Assembly: GCA_020466095.1 (NCBI GenBank)
Contig: CM035808.1
Location: 80,702,779-80,766,778, forward strand
Source: Chlorops oryzae
Lineage: Eukaryota; Arthropoda; Insecta; Diptera; Chloropidae
DNA: 64,000 nt
Direction of reading: 5' to 3'
Shown here: piece by piece, positions 42,388-53,653 of the stretch
Layout: each line of letters opens with the position of its first letter
Position numbering within the stretch: the stretch's first letter is position 1
The notes under the pieces: model-generated
Told to the model about the DNA's origin: nothing
The model's input: the letters and a program-made list of their open reading frames with translations, nothing else
Databases searched by the model: none
Made by a program: the position numbers and the translations under genes

Positions 42388-44016
42388 TGATGTGCGTGGA
42401 TGAGAAAAGAGACCAACGAGCGAGAAAACCATCTTATCGTCGTCCCGGAGTTATCTCCTCGTATATCACAATCAACCTTTTGTTGGGAAATTGAAGTTTA
42501 AAGTTTAACATGGAATATATAAAAAATGGCTCGTCGAAAATCGTTGATTCTGTTTTCCTTATATAAAATGCTTTACTTTTTATTATTTTTGATCATTAAT
42601 TTAAAGTTACTTGGAAAATTATTTAAGTTATAGGGTTTTTTTCATTCCAAGAATTTTTGACAATTCATCGTATACGCCACATTTTTGGCAACCTGTGTTG
42701 GAAAGTGGATATACGAGCAAATGATTTAATAAAGATTTGAAAAATTTTTTTGTTTTATTTTTTTTTTACACGAAAAACGACATAACTAAATTTTTTTTAA
42801 TGAGTTTATATAGGAAATTTGTTATTTGAGTATCCTTTTTACATTTGAAAAAAAAAGGAGTCCAAATCATAATCTTATTGTTGAAAAATGACTTAACTCC
42901 GCATTTCCTGAGAAAAACGACTTGCCACTGCATCAAATAGCGAAATTTTTTTATACATTAAAGGTAGCATTCAAAAGTCATACCTGATACCTTAAAATGT
43001 GCCTATTTAAATGATACACATTTCTCTTCTTATTCTTTTCCCGTGACCTAAACATTTACACGTTTCAAATAGATTTTTCTCGAAAAACAGAAAAGTGGAG
43101 TTAAGTCGTTCTTCTTCTCAGCCATAGATTAAAAAAAAAAAAATTGAATTCGTTTTTTTGTTGGGGAAATTAAATTATTATATGTAATGTAAGCAACTAA
43201 GCTGCAAATAAGGAATTGATATGGGTATTGTTGTTGGTAGAACGTTCCACATTTGTTTTAAGGAGCTGAACTACCTGCATTAGCTTTAGTTAGTGCCTTT
43301 CAATAAGATTAAATTAATTAAATACAATAAGAACGATTTATTCAATATAATGTACAAAAAATCTTTCAACGAAAATGCAAAGCCATTTTAAATAAGTATT
43401 TCAACCCCAAAACAAATTGCGCCACAGAAACAAAAAGACATTGAGAGTCTATTCAGCTATCTTCCAGAAGAAGATGTTAAATATTTTCAAAATTTATTAA
43501 TTTAATATAACCTTTTATATTATAAATTTAATGAAATGGAATTTGTTATATTCTAAGTATAATAAGCATTCCACATTATTTTCAGAATGAAAATTTTTGT
43601 AGGAGTGTTGCTATGAGAATTGCTTTTTTTTTTGCTTCTTTCGTTTTTTTTTTCACACGAATAAATTTTTTTTTTATTTAAAATTAACATAAAAAAATGT
43701 TTCTTAAAAAAAAAAAAAATTGTTTGCACATACGATGAGATAACGCAACAACTTTTTACTGCGCAAATTTCATATATAAATCATAGTATATCCACAAAAT
43801 ATGGATATACGATGCTATAACGCGTAGAAATTATCATTTTAAAGGATATACAATTATTTAGCTCACAAATAGATAACTCCGGGACGACGTTATGTTAATA
43901 AGATTCAGAAAACCGGAAATAGAGAGACTTAATTGACGTTATTACAACTGTCATGCTGTAAGATTGTAGCTCTCACACAAGAAGCAGGGTTGCATGTCAA
44001 GAATACATTTACAACA
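42388..44016 (-). repeat. 3' LTR of the Copia element, split by a TIR element
   Basis: 42388-42437 and 43890-44016 together match the 178-bp LTR at 53654-53831 with several substitutions. Differences between the two LTRs fit an old insertion. Confidence 0.88.
42438..43889. mobile_element. 1452-bp TIR element with TTAT duplication
   Basis: Perfect 19-bp termini CGTCGTCCCGGAGTTATCT and complement, flanked by TTAT at 42434-42437 and 43890-43893. The LTR copy at 53654 lacks it, confirming the boundaries. Internal sequence repeatedly shows ACGACTTAACTCCG-like motifs in both orientations, possibly transposase sites. No coding frame, so it is non-autonomous. Superfamily unknown; a 4-bp duplication limits the options. 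Confidence 0.85.
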
Positions 44017-44138
44017 CCCTCACTAGAGCTTCAATCCATTATAATATAATAAAATTAAAATACAAAGATTCAATTCAAGATGAAAGGATAATTCAAAAAT
44101 TAAAAGGAATAAAAATTAATTCAGGAATTCAACAAGTA

Positions 44139-45403
44139 TTAGGTGTAGTAAAAAGAAATCCATTATTTTTGCATTAAATTGAGGGCTTTATTTAAGATAG
44201 TTAGAATGACCCGATTTAGGTCAAATATGCGCCGTTTTGTTCGATAACTTGTTGCCATTTGAAACGTAATTTAATTATGCCTCTCTCATAGAAGCCCTCG
44301 TTCCTATTAGCAAAAAATTGAGACAGTCAAATTTCAGAAGCCTCTCTTGAAGCGAATGTTTCACCAGCAAAATTGTTCGCCATGGACAGGAACAGATGGT
44401 AATCACTTAGTGCCAGGTCCGGACTATAAGGTGGATGCAGAAGAACCTCCCAACCAAACTCCCGGAGCTTCTGGCGAGTCACTATCGATGTGTGTGGCCT
44501 GGCGTTGTCCTGATGGAACACAATTCCTCTCCTATTGGCCAAAGCTGACCGCTTATGGGCGATTGCTTCCTTCAGACGGTCCAATTGTTGACAGTAGAGT
44601 TCCGAGTTAAGAGTTTTGCCGTATGGGAGCAGCTCATAGTAGATAATTCCCTGCCAATCCCACCAAACACACAGCAAAACCTTCCTGGCCGTCAATCCTG
44701 GCTTGGCCACCGTTTCCGCCGGTTCACCGTGTTTCGACCACGACCGTTTTCGCTTGACATTGTCGTAAGTGACCCACTTTTCATCACCAGTTACCAACCG
44801 CTTCAGAAATGGGTCGATTTTGTTGCGGTTCAGCAGCGATTCGCAGATGGAAATTCGGTCTATGAGGTTTTTTTGCGTTAACTCGTGTGGCACCCATACA
44901 TCGAGCTTCTTTGTGTATCCAGCCTTATTCAAATGGTTCCAAACGGTTTTTTTGTGCAATCTTTAGCTCTTTTGCAATCGAAACAGTGCTAACATGACGG
45001 TCGGACTCGATAATTTCCATGATTTTATCGACAATTGGCCTTCCAGTGCGTGGTGCATCCTTGACATCGAAGTTACCAGAACGAATCGACGAAACCAAAA
45101 TTGCGCATGATTGGCTGTTACAGTATCAGGTCCATAAACGTATTCACATTTTCAGCCGCCTGGTTTGCTTTCTCACTTATCGAAGAAAACTGTAAAATGT
45201 AGCGAATTTTCTTTTGCTGATGTCCATCTTTGACAAGCTCTCAAACAAAACTGAATCAATAATCAAAAAAGTGTCAAAAAGCTTTTTTAGTAGGAACTGT
45301 CATCTTCTAATGCCCCTAGCGGAACAGATCGAATTAGACAACGCGAGATGCAGATAAATAACGCCATCTATTGGAAAAATAATGGAATTTCTTTAACACC
45401 TAA
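44139..45403 (-). mobile_element. mariner element, copy 3 (1265 bp)
   Basis: Ends TTAGGTGTAGTAAAA and CACCTAA, flanked by TA at 44137-44138 and 45404-45405. It is inserted in the 3' untranslated part of the Copia element. Shorter than its relatives because of many one-base deletions after 44940. Confidence 0.93.
44216..45222 (-). pseudogene. mariner transposase, copy 3, multiple frameshifts
   Basis: The middle part (44327-44959) reads well and keeps DEKWVTYDN and FHQDNARPH, and YSPDLALSDYHLF with a P-to-L change. The N-terminal 250 bp relative to copies 1 and 2 has about ten single-base deletions and a loss of about 12 bases, so no long frame remains. The C terminus also ends early relative to copy 1. 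Confidence 0.85.
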
Positions 45404-45519
45404 TATTAAAGTTTCAGAAGTGTTACAATTGAATACAATATTTGAAGGATATTACTTCAAGTTGAAACAAAAGAAATTTACAATGTTTGATTTACATCAT
45501 AGGTTTGAAACAAAATATA

Positions 45520-45790
45520 TCAACCTAACCCATAATGCATTATAAACTGAGCTAGCTTCGAATTAGGTACAGGCTTTGTCATAATGTCCGCAATCATTTG
45601 GTTCGTGCTGCAATATTTCAATTTAATTGCACCCTCAGCCAGCTTCTCACGAATAAAGTTGGTCTTTACATCAATGTGTTTCGTTCTCGCATGAAAGGCG
45701 CAATTTGAAGCTAATTTAATCGCTCCCTGATTATCGCAGAAAAGTTGCAATGATTTCGTTGCTGATGGAAAGATTTCAGTCTCAAGTCTG
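45520..45790 (-). pseudogene. Copia RNase H C-terminal part
   Basis: Reads LETEIFPSATKSLQLFCDNQ, then NCAFHARTKHIDVK, FIREKL and ADIMTKPV, the terminal RNase H region of Copia-type Pol. It continues the frame that stops at 49199 (ETLWLK), the gap being the BEL-derived insert. One base appears inserted at the joint relative to an open frame. Confidence 0.85.
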
Positions 45791-45795
45791 TTTAA

Positions 45796-46198
45796 CCGTT
45801 AGAGGACATTTTGTCTAGCAGCGAAATACTCAGTTCAAAATAGTGAAAATCAAATTTTTGTGAATTTCGCGGATGGTAGTCATGGTCAAATTTTAACCGT
45901 TAGAGGACATTTTGTCTAGCAGCGAAATACCCAGTTCAAAATTGTGAAAATAAAATTTTCGCGAATTTCGCGAATGGTGGTATTGATCAAGTTTTAACAG
46001 TTAGAGGATATTATATCTAGCTGCAGAATACTCAATTCAAAATAGTGAAATTTTTTTTTTTGCGAATTTCGCGAATTGTGGTCATGGTCAAATTTTAACC
46101 GATAGAGGCCATTTTGTCTAGCTGCGAGATCCTCAATTCGAAATAGTGAAAATCAAATTTTCGCGAATTTCGCGAATGGTGGTCATGGTCAAATTTCA
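45796..46198. repeat. Four tandem units of about 100 bp at the edge of the BEL-derived insert
   Basis: Units start near 45797, 45897, 45995 and 46099, each with a (C/A)CGTTAGAGGACATTTTGTCT-like opening and a GCGAATTTCGCGAATGGT-like end. Divergence of about 10-15 percent by eye. Confidence 0.88.
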
Positions 46199-47659
46199 AC
46201 CTTATGTGACGACTTAATTTGGCGGCAAAATACACAATCGGAAGAAGAAGAAAAAATCAATTTTGTATACAGATATGAGAATAAGAGAAAGAGTGTTTTT
46301 TTCTAATGTGTAGGATGATGACCATAGCTAAAGCGATGTCGCAATTTTTTTTCAGCGAGAGCTTATGTCTACGTGGTAGCTATACACACACCAAATTTCA
46401 ATAAGCTGGGATGTATAGTAAAAAAGTTATCCAGGAAAAACGTTAAAAATCGTGATTTTTGAAACTTCTGAACCACTTCCCACGACCCAAGAAACGACTA
46501 CAAAAAAAATTTGTATGCAGTTCGGACATTTACCTGGTTCAAGTCCATGCCAAATTTCAATATGATATCTTTCATGGCGTAAGAGTAAATTACGAAAAAG
46601 TAAAGTGTGACCGACAGACAGACAGACAGACATGGCTAGATCGACTCCTCTTGTCACCCTGATCAAGAATATATATATATATGTCTATATCTATCGCGAC
46701 TCCTTTGGTATGTTACATACTCCGAGCCAAACTTAATATAATCTTTCCTTCGGAAAAGGTATAAAAACGCTTTAAAACTAAAAACTAGAATAAAAACTAT
46801 TGAATTTTATTTACTCTTGTGAGTGACCAATTTAGAAGAATTTAGACTATTAAGAACTCAACAGCGCGTGTGCGAAGGAAAAGTGTATACGGATTGACGA
46901 CTGGAGAACGAACAAATTTTTGTACTCTCAAATCATCTTCTCATTCCCGCTTGGAAAGGATCCATAGAAAAGCCGCGTGAAAAGGTTCCATGGAACGGCC
47001 GTGTGGATTTTTTTCCAGGCTAAGGCTCGGGTTTAAGATCGCTGTTGGTGCGTGCCTTTCAACGGGTTTAGATTGTCGCATAGGGGACGAGCTTTTTGCA
47101 CCGCAATCGACGGGAAATTGCCTACGGACAATCTTTGTCGCAAGGTGGTCGACGAAGGTAGGTCGAACCAACAGTGATCTATCACATTCTGCCCGCCTTG
47201 CAGTACTACAACTGAGTCAGACAGACACCTATTTGATCTGTGGAGAAAAGAAAACCAAAAGAGAAGAAAAACGAGAAAATCTAAGGTGCGAAAGCGAGGA
47301 ATAGCGCTACCACGGGAGAGAGTAGAGGGGAAAAAGTACAGAGCACGCTAGAAATGAGGGGATAGGTGGAGAGAAAGAGAATAAAAACATAAGGGAGTGG
47401 GTAGAGGGGAGAAAGTACAGAGCACCCTTAAAATTAGGGGATAGGCGGAGAGAAAGAGAATAGAAACAGAAGGGAGCCGCCAACGATTACGGTGGGCAGC
47501 TCCCAGACAACACAAACCCAATGATGGTGTTGGTGGCGTGCAACTGTCCGATTCCCGTTGGGAGGCCGCCGTGCCGCATCACCGTGGGGTAGATATCGAG
47601 CCCTGAGACGAAATCCACCGCTCGAGACCGATAGGATTCGGGATCCGCGAGAACTATGT
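46199..47659. other. Non-coding part of the BEL-derived insert
   Basis: Includes a GACA microsatellite at 46613-46631, an (AT)n run near 46670, and two tandem units of about 79 bp at 47321-47478 (GGGAGAGAGTAGAGGGGA...AAGAGAATA). Short frames here are not supported. Confidence 0.45.
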
Positions 47660-48460
47660 TTAGGTAATGCTCACGAGGCCTTTTATCAACCGGTTGCGAG
47701 GGGACACGCCCGGGAGCCGACTAACCATCCGCTCGTACGTTTCGACCTCCACATTGAGATCGAATCCCGCACGCAGCATGAGTGTGCAAGGTGGTGCGCC
47801 TCCAATATCCACGGTAGGAAGCCGCCACCTGTGAACCAGCTCAGAAGTAATGGAAGACTGTGGAGAACAGGCGTTTAGCACCGCGCGAGCTTCGTACTTC
47901 TCTTTGCCCACACGCACCTACACAATCGCGGTAGGCAGCACGGACACCAGTCGGGTGATGGTCCCAACCAAAGAGCTTGGGGACGTGCGGATGCACGGGG
48001 ACGAATGGACGATCGCCGGGGGTGAGACAACGGATCCTTGAGTAGGGGTTTGGCGTCGGAAGCGTCACAGGTTTCGCGGCGCGTTCCCGTCGTTATCGTG
48101 GAGAGTGGTATGGTGATCTCCTTGGCATTTTAAGCACCGTTTTCCACTCGTGCAAGTTCTTCGTTTATGGGAATAGGCAAGACAGTTCGAGCAGTATCCG
48201 TTAATTAACACAACACGGAGACGCTGTTCTATTGACGCCTTCCGATACTTTCGGAAGGGCGCCAGCTTATGAGATCCACGGCAGAGGGGGCAGTTAAAAA
48301 CTGAGCGCCAGCACTGACCACGTCTGTCGGTGGTCCGACGGGAAGAGTGGCTAGCACTGACGGGTATGGATCCGCCTCCACCAGTTCGTGGGCAGCTCGC
48401 ACCTCGAATATAGGATTTTCCTCCTCCATTTTCCCCGCCGACGATTGCTCTTGTACCATG
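47660..48460 (-). pseudogene. Cys/His-knuckle and retropepsin-like ORF downstream of BEL integrase
   Basis: Frames on the minus strand give an acidic leader (MEEENPIFEVRAAHELVEAD), then CPLCRGSHKLAPFRKY, GYCSNCLAYSHKRRTC and RCLKCQGDHHTTLH. These resemble the zinc-binding region between Gag and protease in BEL/Pao-like proteins. After a stop the frame at 47917 reads KEKYEARAVLNACSPQSSIT and LVHRWRLP, which aligns with BEL-type proteases but with Asn-Ala-Cys where Asp-Ser-Gly is expected, so it is probably inactive. Frame changes lie near 48240, 48065 and 47920. Lying after pol is an unusual order. Confidence 0.5.
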
Positions 48461-48599
48461 ATAGAGTTTCTAAAAGAAAGACGAAAAAAAAAACAAGAGA
48501 CGAGAAGACCCATCACGAGCACTCAACACAAACAAAAAGAAAGAAAGAAAAATTTAAATTATTAAAAGGATCGGAGAGAGATCATTCGCTGGGGAGTAT

Positions 48600-49193
48600 C
48601 ACCAATTTTGCTAACGGACGAGTGAGTACACCGCACGCGGTCCGAATGTCGGCAACGCAAACCCGTTTATCTTTACCGGGATAAAGCTTCACGACCCGAT
48701 CTAATCGCCACTCATTGGGGGGAGGGTCTCCTCACGGATGACAACTAAATCATCGATCTTGATATTCTCCATCGGAACTTTCCATTTAGTTCTCCTCTAG
48801 AATTCCTTTAAAAATACTTCTTTATAACGCCGACACACTAACTGTGGTAAAGCATTTATCCTTTGCCACCGTTGGACAATAGAGAGTGGATTTTGCAAGC
48901 TTTCAGGCTCCGGGGCCGCAAGAAGAGGTCCTCCGACGACAAAATGGCCCGGAGTCAAGGCTTGAAAATCAAACTGATTATCTGACATAGCATAAAGAGG
49001 GCGCGAATTAAGGCAACTTTCTGTTCGAGCTTACAATGTATAAAATTCCTCAAACGTGTATTTGAGGTTAACTCTCAGCTTTCGGAAGTGCTGCTTGAAA
49101 CTCTTCACTCCTACTTCCCAAAGTCCGCCCATGTGTGGTGCGCCGGCGGGATAAACGCCCAGGTAATCTCTTAGTCGAAAAATAGATGGATAG
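48600..49193 (-). pseudogene. BEL/Pao integrase C-terminal region
   Basis: Shows AGAPHMGGLWEVGVKSFKQH, then after shifts LTPGHFVVGGPLLAAPEP and LSIVQRWQRINAL, then NEWRLDRVVKLYPGKDKRV. These are the conserved C-terminal integrase blocks of BEL/Pao Pol (the GGLWE motif and the following module). The N-terminal parts of Pol are absent, so the insert is truncated inside integrase. Confidence 0.82.
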
Positions 49194-49198
49194 TTTAA

Positions 49199-50148
49199 GC
49201 CAAAGTGTTTCTTGGATCGCCGCAACCATAGACATAAATTCCGCTTCCGTCGATGACAACGCAATGGTCGGTTGCTTTCGAGTAGCCCACGAAATTGCTG
49301 CACTTTGCAACTGAAATACGTATTCTGTTGTTGAGCGCCTTTCGTCCTGATCGCCTGCCCAGTCAGCATCACAGTAGCCAGTTATTTGACTTTCGATGTC
49401 CTTTCGATAAGTTAACTTGAAATCTAAAGTGCCTTTTAAGTAGCGCAGCACTCTTTTTACCGCAGACCAATGCGCTTTACCGCAGTTTGTGTTATATCGA
49501 CTAAGCGCGCTGACTGCAAATGATATGTCCGGCCGACTTATTTGTGATGCGTACATGATACATCCAATTGCTTCTTGGTATGGAATGCGTTCCATTTCTC
49601 GTCGTTCCTCATCTGTCTTCGGGCACATATCCTTTGAAAGTTTTTGGTTCGGGTCCATAGGTGTGCTCACAGGATTGCTGTCATCCATTTTAAATCTAGT
49701 CAGAATTGATGATAAGAATTGTTTTTGATCAATAGAAATCGAATGATCATTGTTGCGCACTATACGAATGCCAAGAACCGATGTCGCGATACCCAAATCT
49801 TTCATTTTAAAGCTTCTTGTTAAGTCCTTTTTCAGCTTCGTTATCATCGTGTTGTTGCTGCCAAAGATTAGGATATCATCCACGTACACGGTAATAAATG
49901 CATTGATCTACTGCAGATCTAGAAAAATTCAATTCGTTAGTTAGAGTATTATTTAGTTTCATGTTCCAAATTCTGCTGGACTGTTTCAGCCCACACAATG
50001 ACTTGCGAAGAAGGCACACTTTCTCCGTTTTGTCTGAAAAACATTGCGGTTGGCACATGAAAATTTCTTCCTGCAGATCGCCCTGTAGGAAAGCTGTCAC
50101 TGCGTCCATTTGATGTATTGCAAGATCAAATTTTACTGCCATCGCCAA
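49199..50148 (-). pseudogene. Copia reverse transcriptase and RNase H N-terminal part
   Basis: The frame 50148-49876 reads FDLAIHQMDAVTAFLQGDL and LLRKSLCGLKQSSRIWN; after a shift at about 49880, MYVDDILIFGSN carries the active-site YVDD, followed by SRPDISFAVSALSRY, WSAVKRVLRYLKGT, GYCDADWAGD and ALSSTEAEF. These are the standard Copia RT and RNase H blocks. The frame ends at the BEL-derived insert. Confidence 0.9.
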
Positions 50149-50970
50149 AAGAAATCGTACCGACGATTATCTGGCAACGGGCGAGTAGGTTTCATCGTAG
50201 TCTATTCCCTTGACCTGGGAATACCCCTTGACTACCAGTCGTGCCTTATATCGTTCTATGTCTCCTTCAGAATTTCGCTTCACTTTGAAAACCCACTTGT
50301 TTTAAATTGCCTTCCTTCCTGGTGGCAAATCAGTCAAAATGCAAGTCCCGTTTTCGACTAAAGCGTTGTACTCTTCCAGCATAGCACTTTTCCATTCCTC
50401 ACTGTTGTCACCGCTTAATGCATTATAAACGGATGTTGAATCCCTGCAATCACTTACTGCGGCCAATAAACTAAGATGCGAAACATGGCTCCCTAATTGG
50501 CTTTCTTCATCATCAGAAATGCTTATCGCTGACATTTCACTCATGATTACCTCAAGGTCTGCATGGTTTAAAGAATCGTATTGAGGATTCCCTTCAACAG
50601 CACTACTTCCCTCACTGAATCCGATATTCGATTCACCAATCAATTCATTATTGGCTGGGAATAATTTCTCCGTATAGTTTTCTTCTTCACACTGAGTTAT
50701 ATCAAGATCGGTCACTATGTTTTGCTCGGCTTTGGAACTTATAGAACCCTCACTGAATTCAGTTAGCTGTTCGTCATCACTGCTGTCATCATCAGATTCA
50801 ATTTGGTCGGTTTCAACATGCAGAACGGATCGTTTATTTGCTGCTCGTGTCTTAAGTGGAGATAAGGAATTAGTATTGATTTCAGACTTCTCTTTTACCT
50901 TCTTATTATCCTGCTCAAAGAAAATGACGTGTCGGCTCACAATTGTTTTTCTTGACTTCTCGTCGAACAA
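50149..50970 (-). pseudogene. Copia integrase C-terminus to RT linker
   Basis: Starts KSRKTIVSRHVIFFEQDN, the conserved VS.DV.F.E block after Copia integrase, then a Ser/Glu-rich low-complexity linker and SGDNSEEWKSAMLEEYNALV, the entry to the RT domain. A stop or shift lies at about 50302-50310 and another near 50980. No separate function. Confidence 0.8.
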
Positions 50971-51033
50971 TTTGTATCCCTTAGATTGCTCACTATATCC
51001 AAGAAATATTCACGAGATTTTGAGTCCAATTTT

Positions 51034-52608
51034 CTACGATTTTCCTTTGGAATATGGACCATTGCTGTGCATCCAAAGACTCGTTGTGTTGATAAGTTCG
51101 GTTTGACTGCATGGAGTACGATTAATAAGAAATGCTGCTGTTACTGACGCTTCTGCCCAGAAGCACTTCGATAATTGTGCATCAATAAGCATACAGCGAA
51201 CTTTTTCAATAATAGTTCGATTCATTCGTTCGACGACGCCGTTGTGTTCAGGTGTATAAGGTGCCGTCAGCTGATGTATTATGCCATGTTCAGCAGTCAA
51301 CTTACTGAATTGATTATTGCAGAATTCTTTGCCATTGTCAGAACGTAATATTTTGATTTTTCGATTTTGCTGATTTTCTACTAAATTCTTGAATTTTACG
51401 AACGTCGAAAAGGGTTCACTTTTTTGTTTGAGTGGAAACACAAAAACTTTTCTCGAAAAATCATCTAGAAATGTTAATAAAAATCTTGCGCCACCAAAAG
51501 ACTTCGTTGACATTGGTCCACAAATGTCTGTGTGTACCAATTGCAAAATTTCTGTTGCACGTTCTCCAGTTTCCTTGAACGGTTTTCGATTTTGTTTTCC
51601 TTGGGGACACACAATGCATTGGTTAAGGGTACCAGTTGGATAATCGAATCCTTCAACTGCTAACTTAATTCTTTTTAGGTTAGTTTCACTTGCATGGCCC
51701 ATTCGTCGATGCAATAAACTCTGATCACCTGATACAGTTAGAGCAGTACCGTGGTCTTTTGATGTTTCACAGCTGAGTCTATACAAACCATCGATAAGTG
51801 GTGCGGTGGATATCAGCTTTGAATTTTCGTCGAAGATGCGACAATTTTGACTATTAAAAACCAAAGTTTTGCCATACTTTGTCATTTGGCTTACAGACAT
51901 TAAGTTAGCACAGATGTTTGGAACGCACAACACATTTTTCATAGTCATTTTTCTCATACGATTGTTGTTTTGTAAACATACATGCACATCTACGGTACAA
52001 TTTACATCAAGCTGATTGTTGTTACCCACCACTATTTGTTTTGTTTTTGCTTCAGCTATTTCATGTAGATTCGTTAAATCTTTTGTCATGTGAGCTGTTG
52101 CTCCCGAATCAATGCACCAATCGTTGCTGTTATTTGCGGTTGATACAAACCCCACCGACGCGAGTAATAAACTGTTTGTTGAGTTTTTGTCTTTAGATTT
52201 CTTGGGGCATTTGTTAGCGTAGTGGCCTTTTTCATTGCACTCATAACAAACAACTGATGACTTATCTTTTGGTTTTTTATCATTTTTTCTTTTGCCTTTT
52301 TTGGACATCAATGCAACTCCTTTGTTGTTCGAGGATTTGTGATGGATTTCCTGAAGTAAGTTTGTTCGTACCAAGTCTGTTGTCAAAATTTTTCCGCTGT
52401 TGGCAAGTGCCATAACCATTGGACGATATTCCTCCGGTAAACCACTGAGCATGATTTGGGCCACAATATCGTCAGGAATCTTGGTGCCTGATTTGTCCAG
52501 CTTTTGTTGAGTACTTGACATTTTATTAACGTAATCCTCCATTGAATCGCATTCTGATAATTCCAATCGCATTAAATACTTCAAAAGGTCACGCCTTGAC
52601 TCCAACAT
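51034..52608 (-). pseudogene. Copia Gag C-terminus, zinc knuckle, protease and integrase
   Basis: A 520-codon open stretch: SMEDYVNKM of Gag, zinc knuckle CYECNEKGHYANKC, protease WCIDSGATAHMTKD, integrase HHCC zinc site (HRRMGHASETN ... CIVCPQGKQ), and catalytic residues in HTDICGP, RSDNGKEF and HNGVVERMNRT. The frame changes near 51034, before KSRKTIVSRHV. It would process and integrate the element if intact. N-terminally it is cut from the rest of Gag by an insert of about 670 bp. Confidence 0.92.
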
Positions 52609-53278
52609 TAAGGGCCCTCCTGCTCCACCTCTGCAAACTTATAGAAGTGTTTGAATGTTGTAACACAAGCGTCAGCACATCAACCGGGCATGATATCCGA
52701 TACTCAACAACAACAACAAGTATCATGCACAACGACCGACGATGAGCGAGCAGCGATCAACTTGGCAGAAAGACAGACAAAAAGAAAGAACAATAAAAGA
52801 CAACGACACCAGCAACGCGGAAGTGCAATTCAGCACTTATGACTGGGTCAGTTGTTCTTTGGCGAATAACTAGGTCAAATGTTCTGTGGCAATATCACTG
52901 CGGATCAACAATAGTGACAAGAAGAAAGTGCATCACATCAAAATACTATTGCGACAGAGCCAAGTCAGCACTTTCACTGAATATAAGCGGAGTCTCGATC
53001 AACGGAAAGGGAGACTGATGGTGACCGTTCCAGCAGAAGTCTCGTCTAAGCGCACGTACTATCACGAAGCCACGACGCTTTGATCTAGAATAGGGCAGTT
53101 TTAAGTAATTGCCAGGAGCTAGGATTCGCATATATTTTTGTTAGACATAATGATTACATTTTATAAATAAAAGGATTGAACATTGTCAATCTTGACTTTT
53201 ATTTAAAAGGAATATAGGATTGTATGACGTGCGTACCTACCCAAGTGCCACGGCGTCATACCTTTTAATCCCCATATC
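52606..53278. mobile_element. About 670-bp insertion in Copia gag
   Basis: Gag homology ends at DFENNGVLRRMDLV on one side and resumes at RRDLLKYLMRLELSE on the other. CCAAC occurs at both edges (near 52601-52605 and 53279-53283) and may be the target duplication. The insert carries AATAAA-like sequence on the plus strand (53166-53171) and a CAA-repeat. It could be a solo LTR, but no clear TG/CA ends were found. Confidence 0.45.
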
Positions 53279-53559
53279 CCAACAAGGTCCATACGACGCA
53301 AGACACCATTGTTCTCAAAATCATCCTCCAGTGCTTTCCATGCGTCTCTGGCCAATGTACAATTTTGGATGTAGGAGTAATTTGTTGGTTCAACCAATAA
53401 ACCAAGCGCAGAAATTGCATGTAAATTTTTGGTGGAGTCGCCCTCCAGACCCTCCATGCAAGGCCAATAACCCTTCAACACAAGATGGGATTTAGCTGCA
53501 AACTTCCATGTGTCATAATTTTCTCTTCCTTTGAGCTTCTCGATTTTCTCATTTCCCAT
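53279..53559 (-). pseudogene. Copia Gag N-terminal part
   Basis: Begins MGNEKIEKLKGRENYDTWKF, a typical Copia Gag opening, with ALEDDFENNGVLRR near its end. The ATG lies 79 nt from the primer-binding site. The remaining codons of the apparent ORF (to 53203) come from the inserted sequence. Confidence 0.85.
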
Positions 53560-53637
53560 TTTTGTATCGAAAATAAAAAAACAATTTTATTCGCGCGCGA
53601 TAACTGACAAAATTTATTGGAATTTTTTCTCAAAAAA

Positions 53638-53653
53638 CATGCAGCCCATAACC
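53638..53653 (-). promoter_or_regulatory. Copia primer-binding site (internal tRNA-iMet type)
   Basis: On the minus strand GGTTATGGGCTGCATG directly follows the 5' LTR end. Copia uses GGTTATGGGC complementary to the 5' half of initiator tRNA-Met, and this matches over the first ten bases. Confidence 0.8.

Larger units (their letters stand above)
45796..49193 (-). mobile_element. BEL/Pao-derived insert (3398 bp) with TTTAA duplication
   Basis: Inserted in the Copia RNase H region; TTTAA lies on both sides (45791-45795 and 49194-49198). On the minus strand it begins abruptly inside a BEL-type integrase, continues to the end of pol, then a second coding region with Cys/His knuckles and a protease-like block, non-coding DNA with two tandem arrays, and ends in four 100-bp repeats. 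It has no paired LTRs. This may be a 5'-truncated integration or a composite. Confidence 0.6.
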
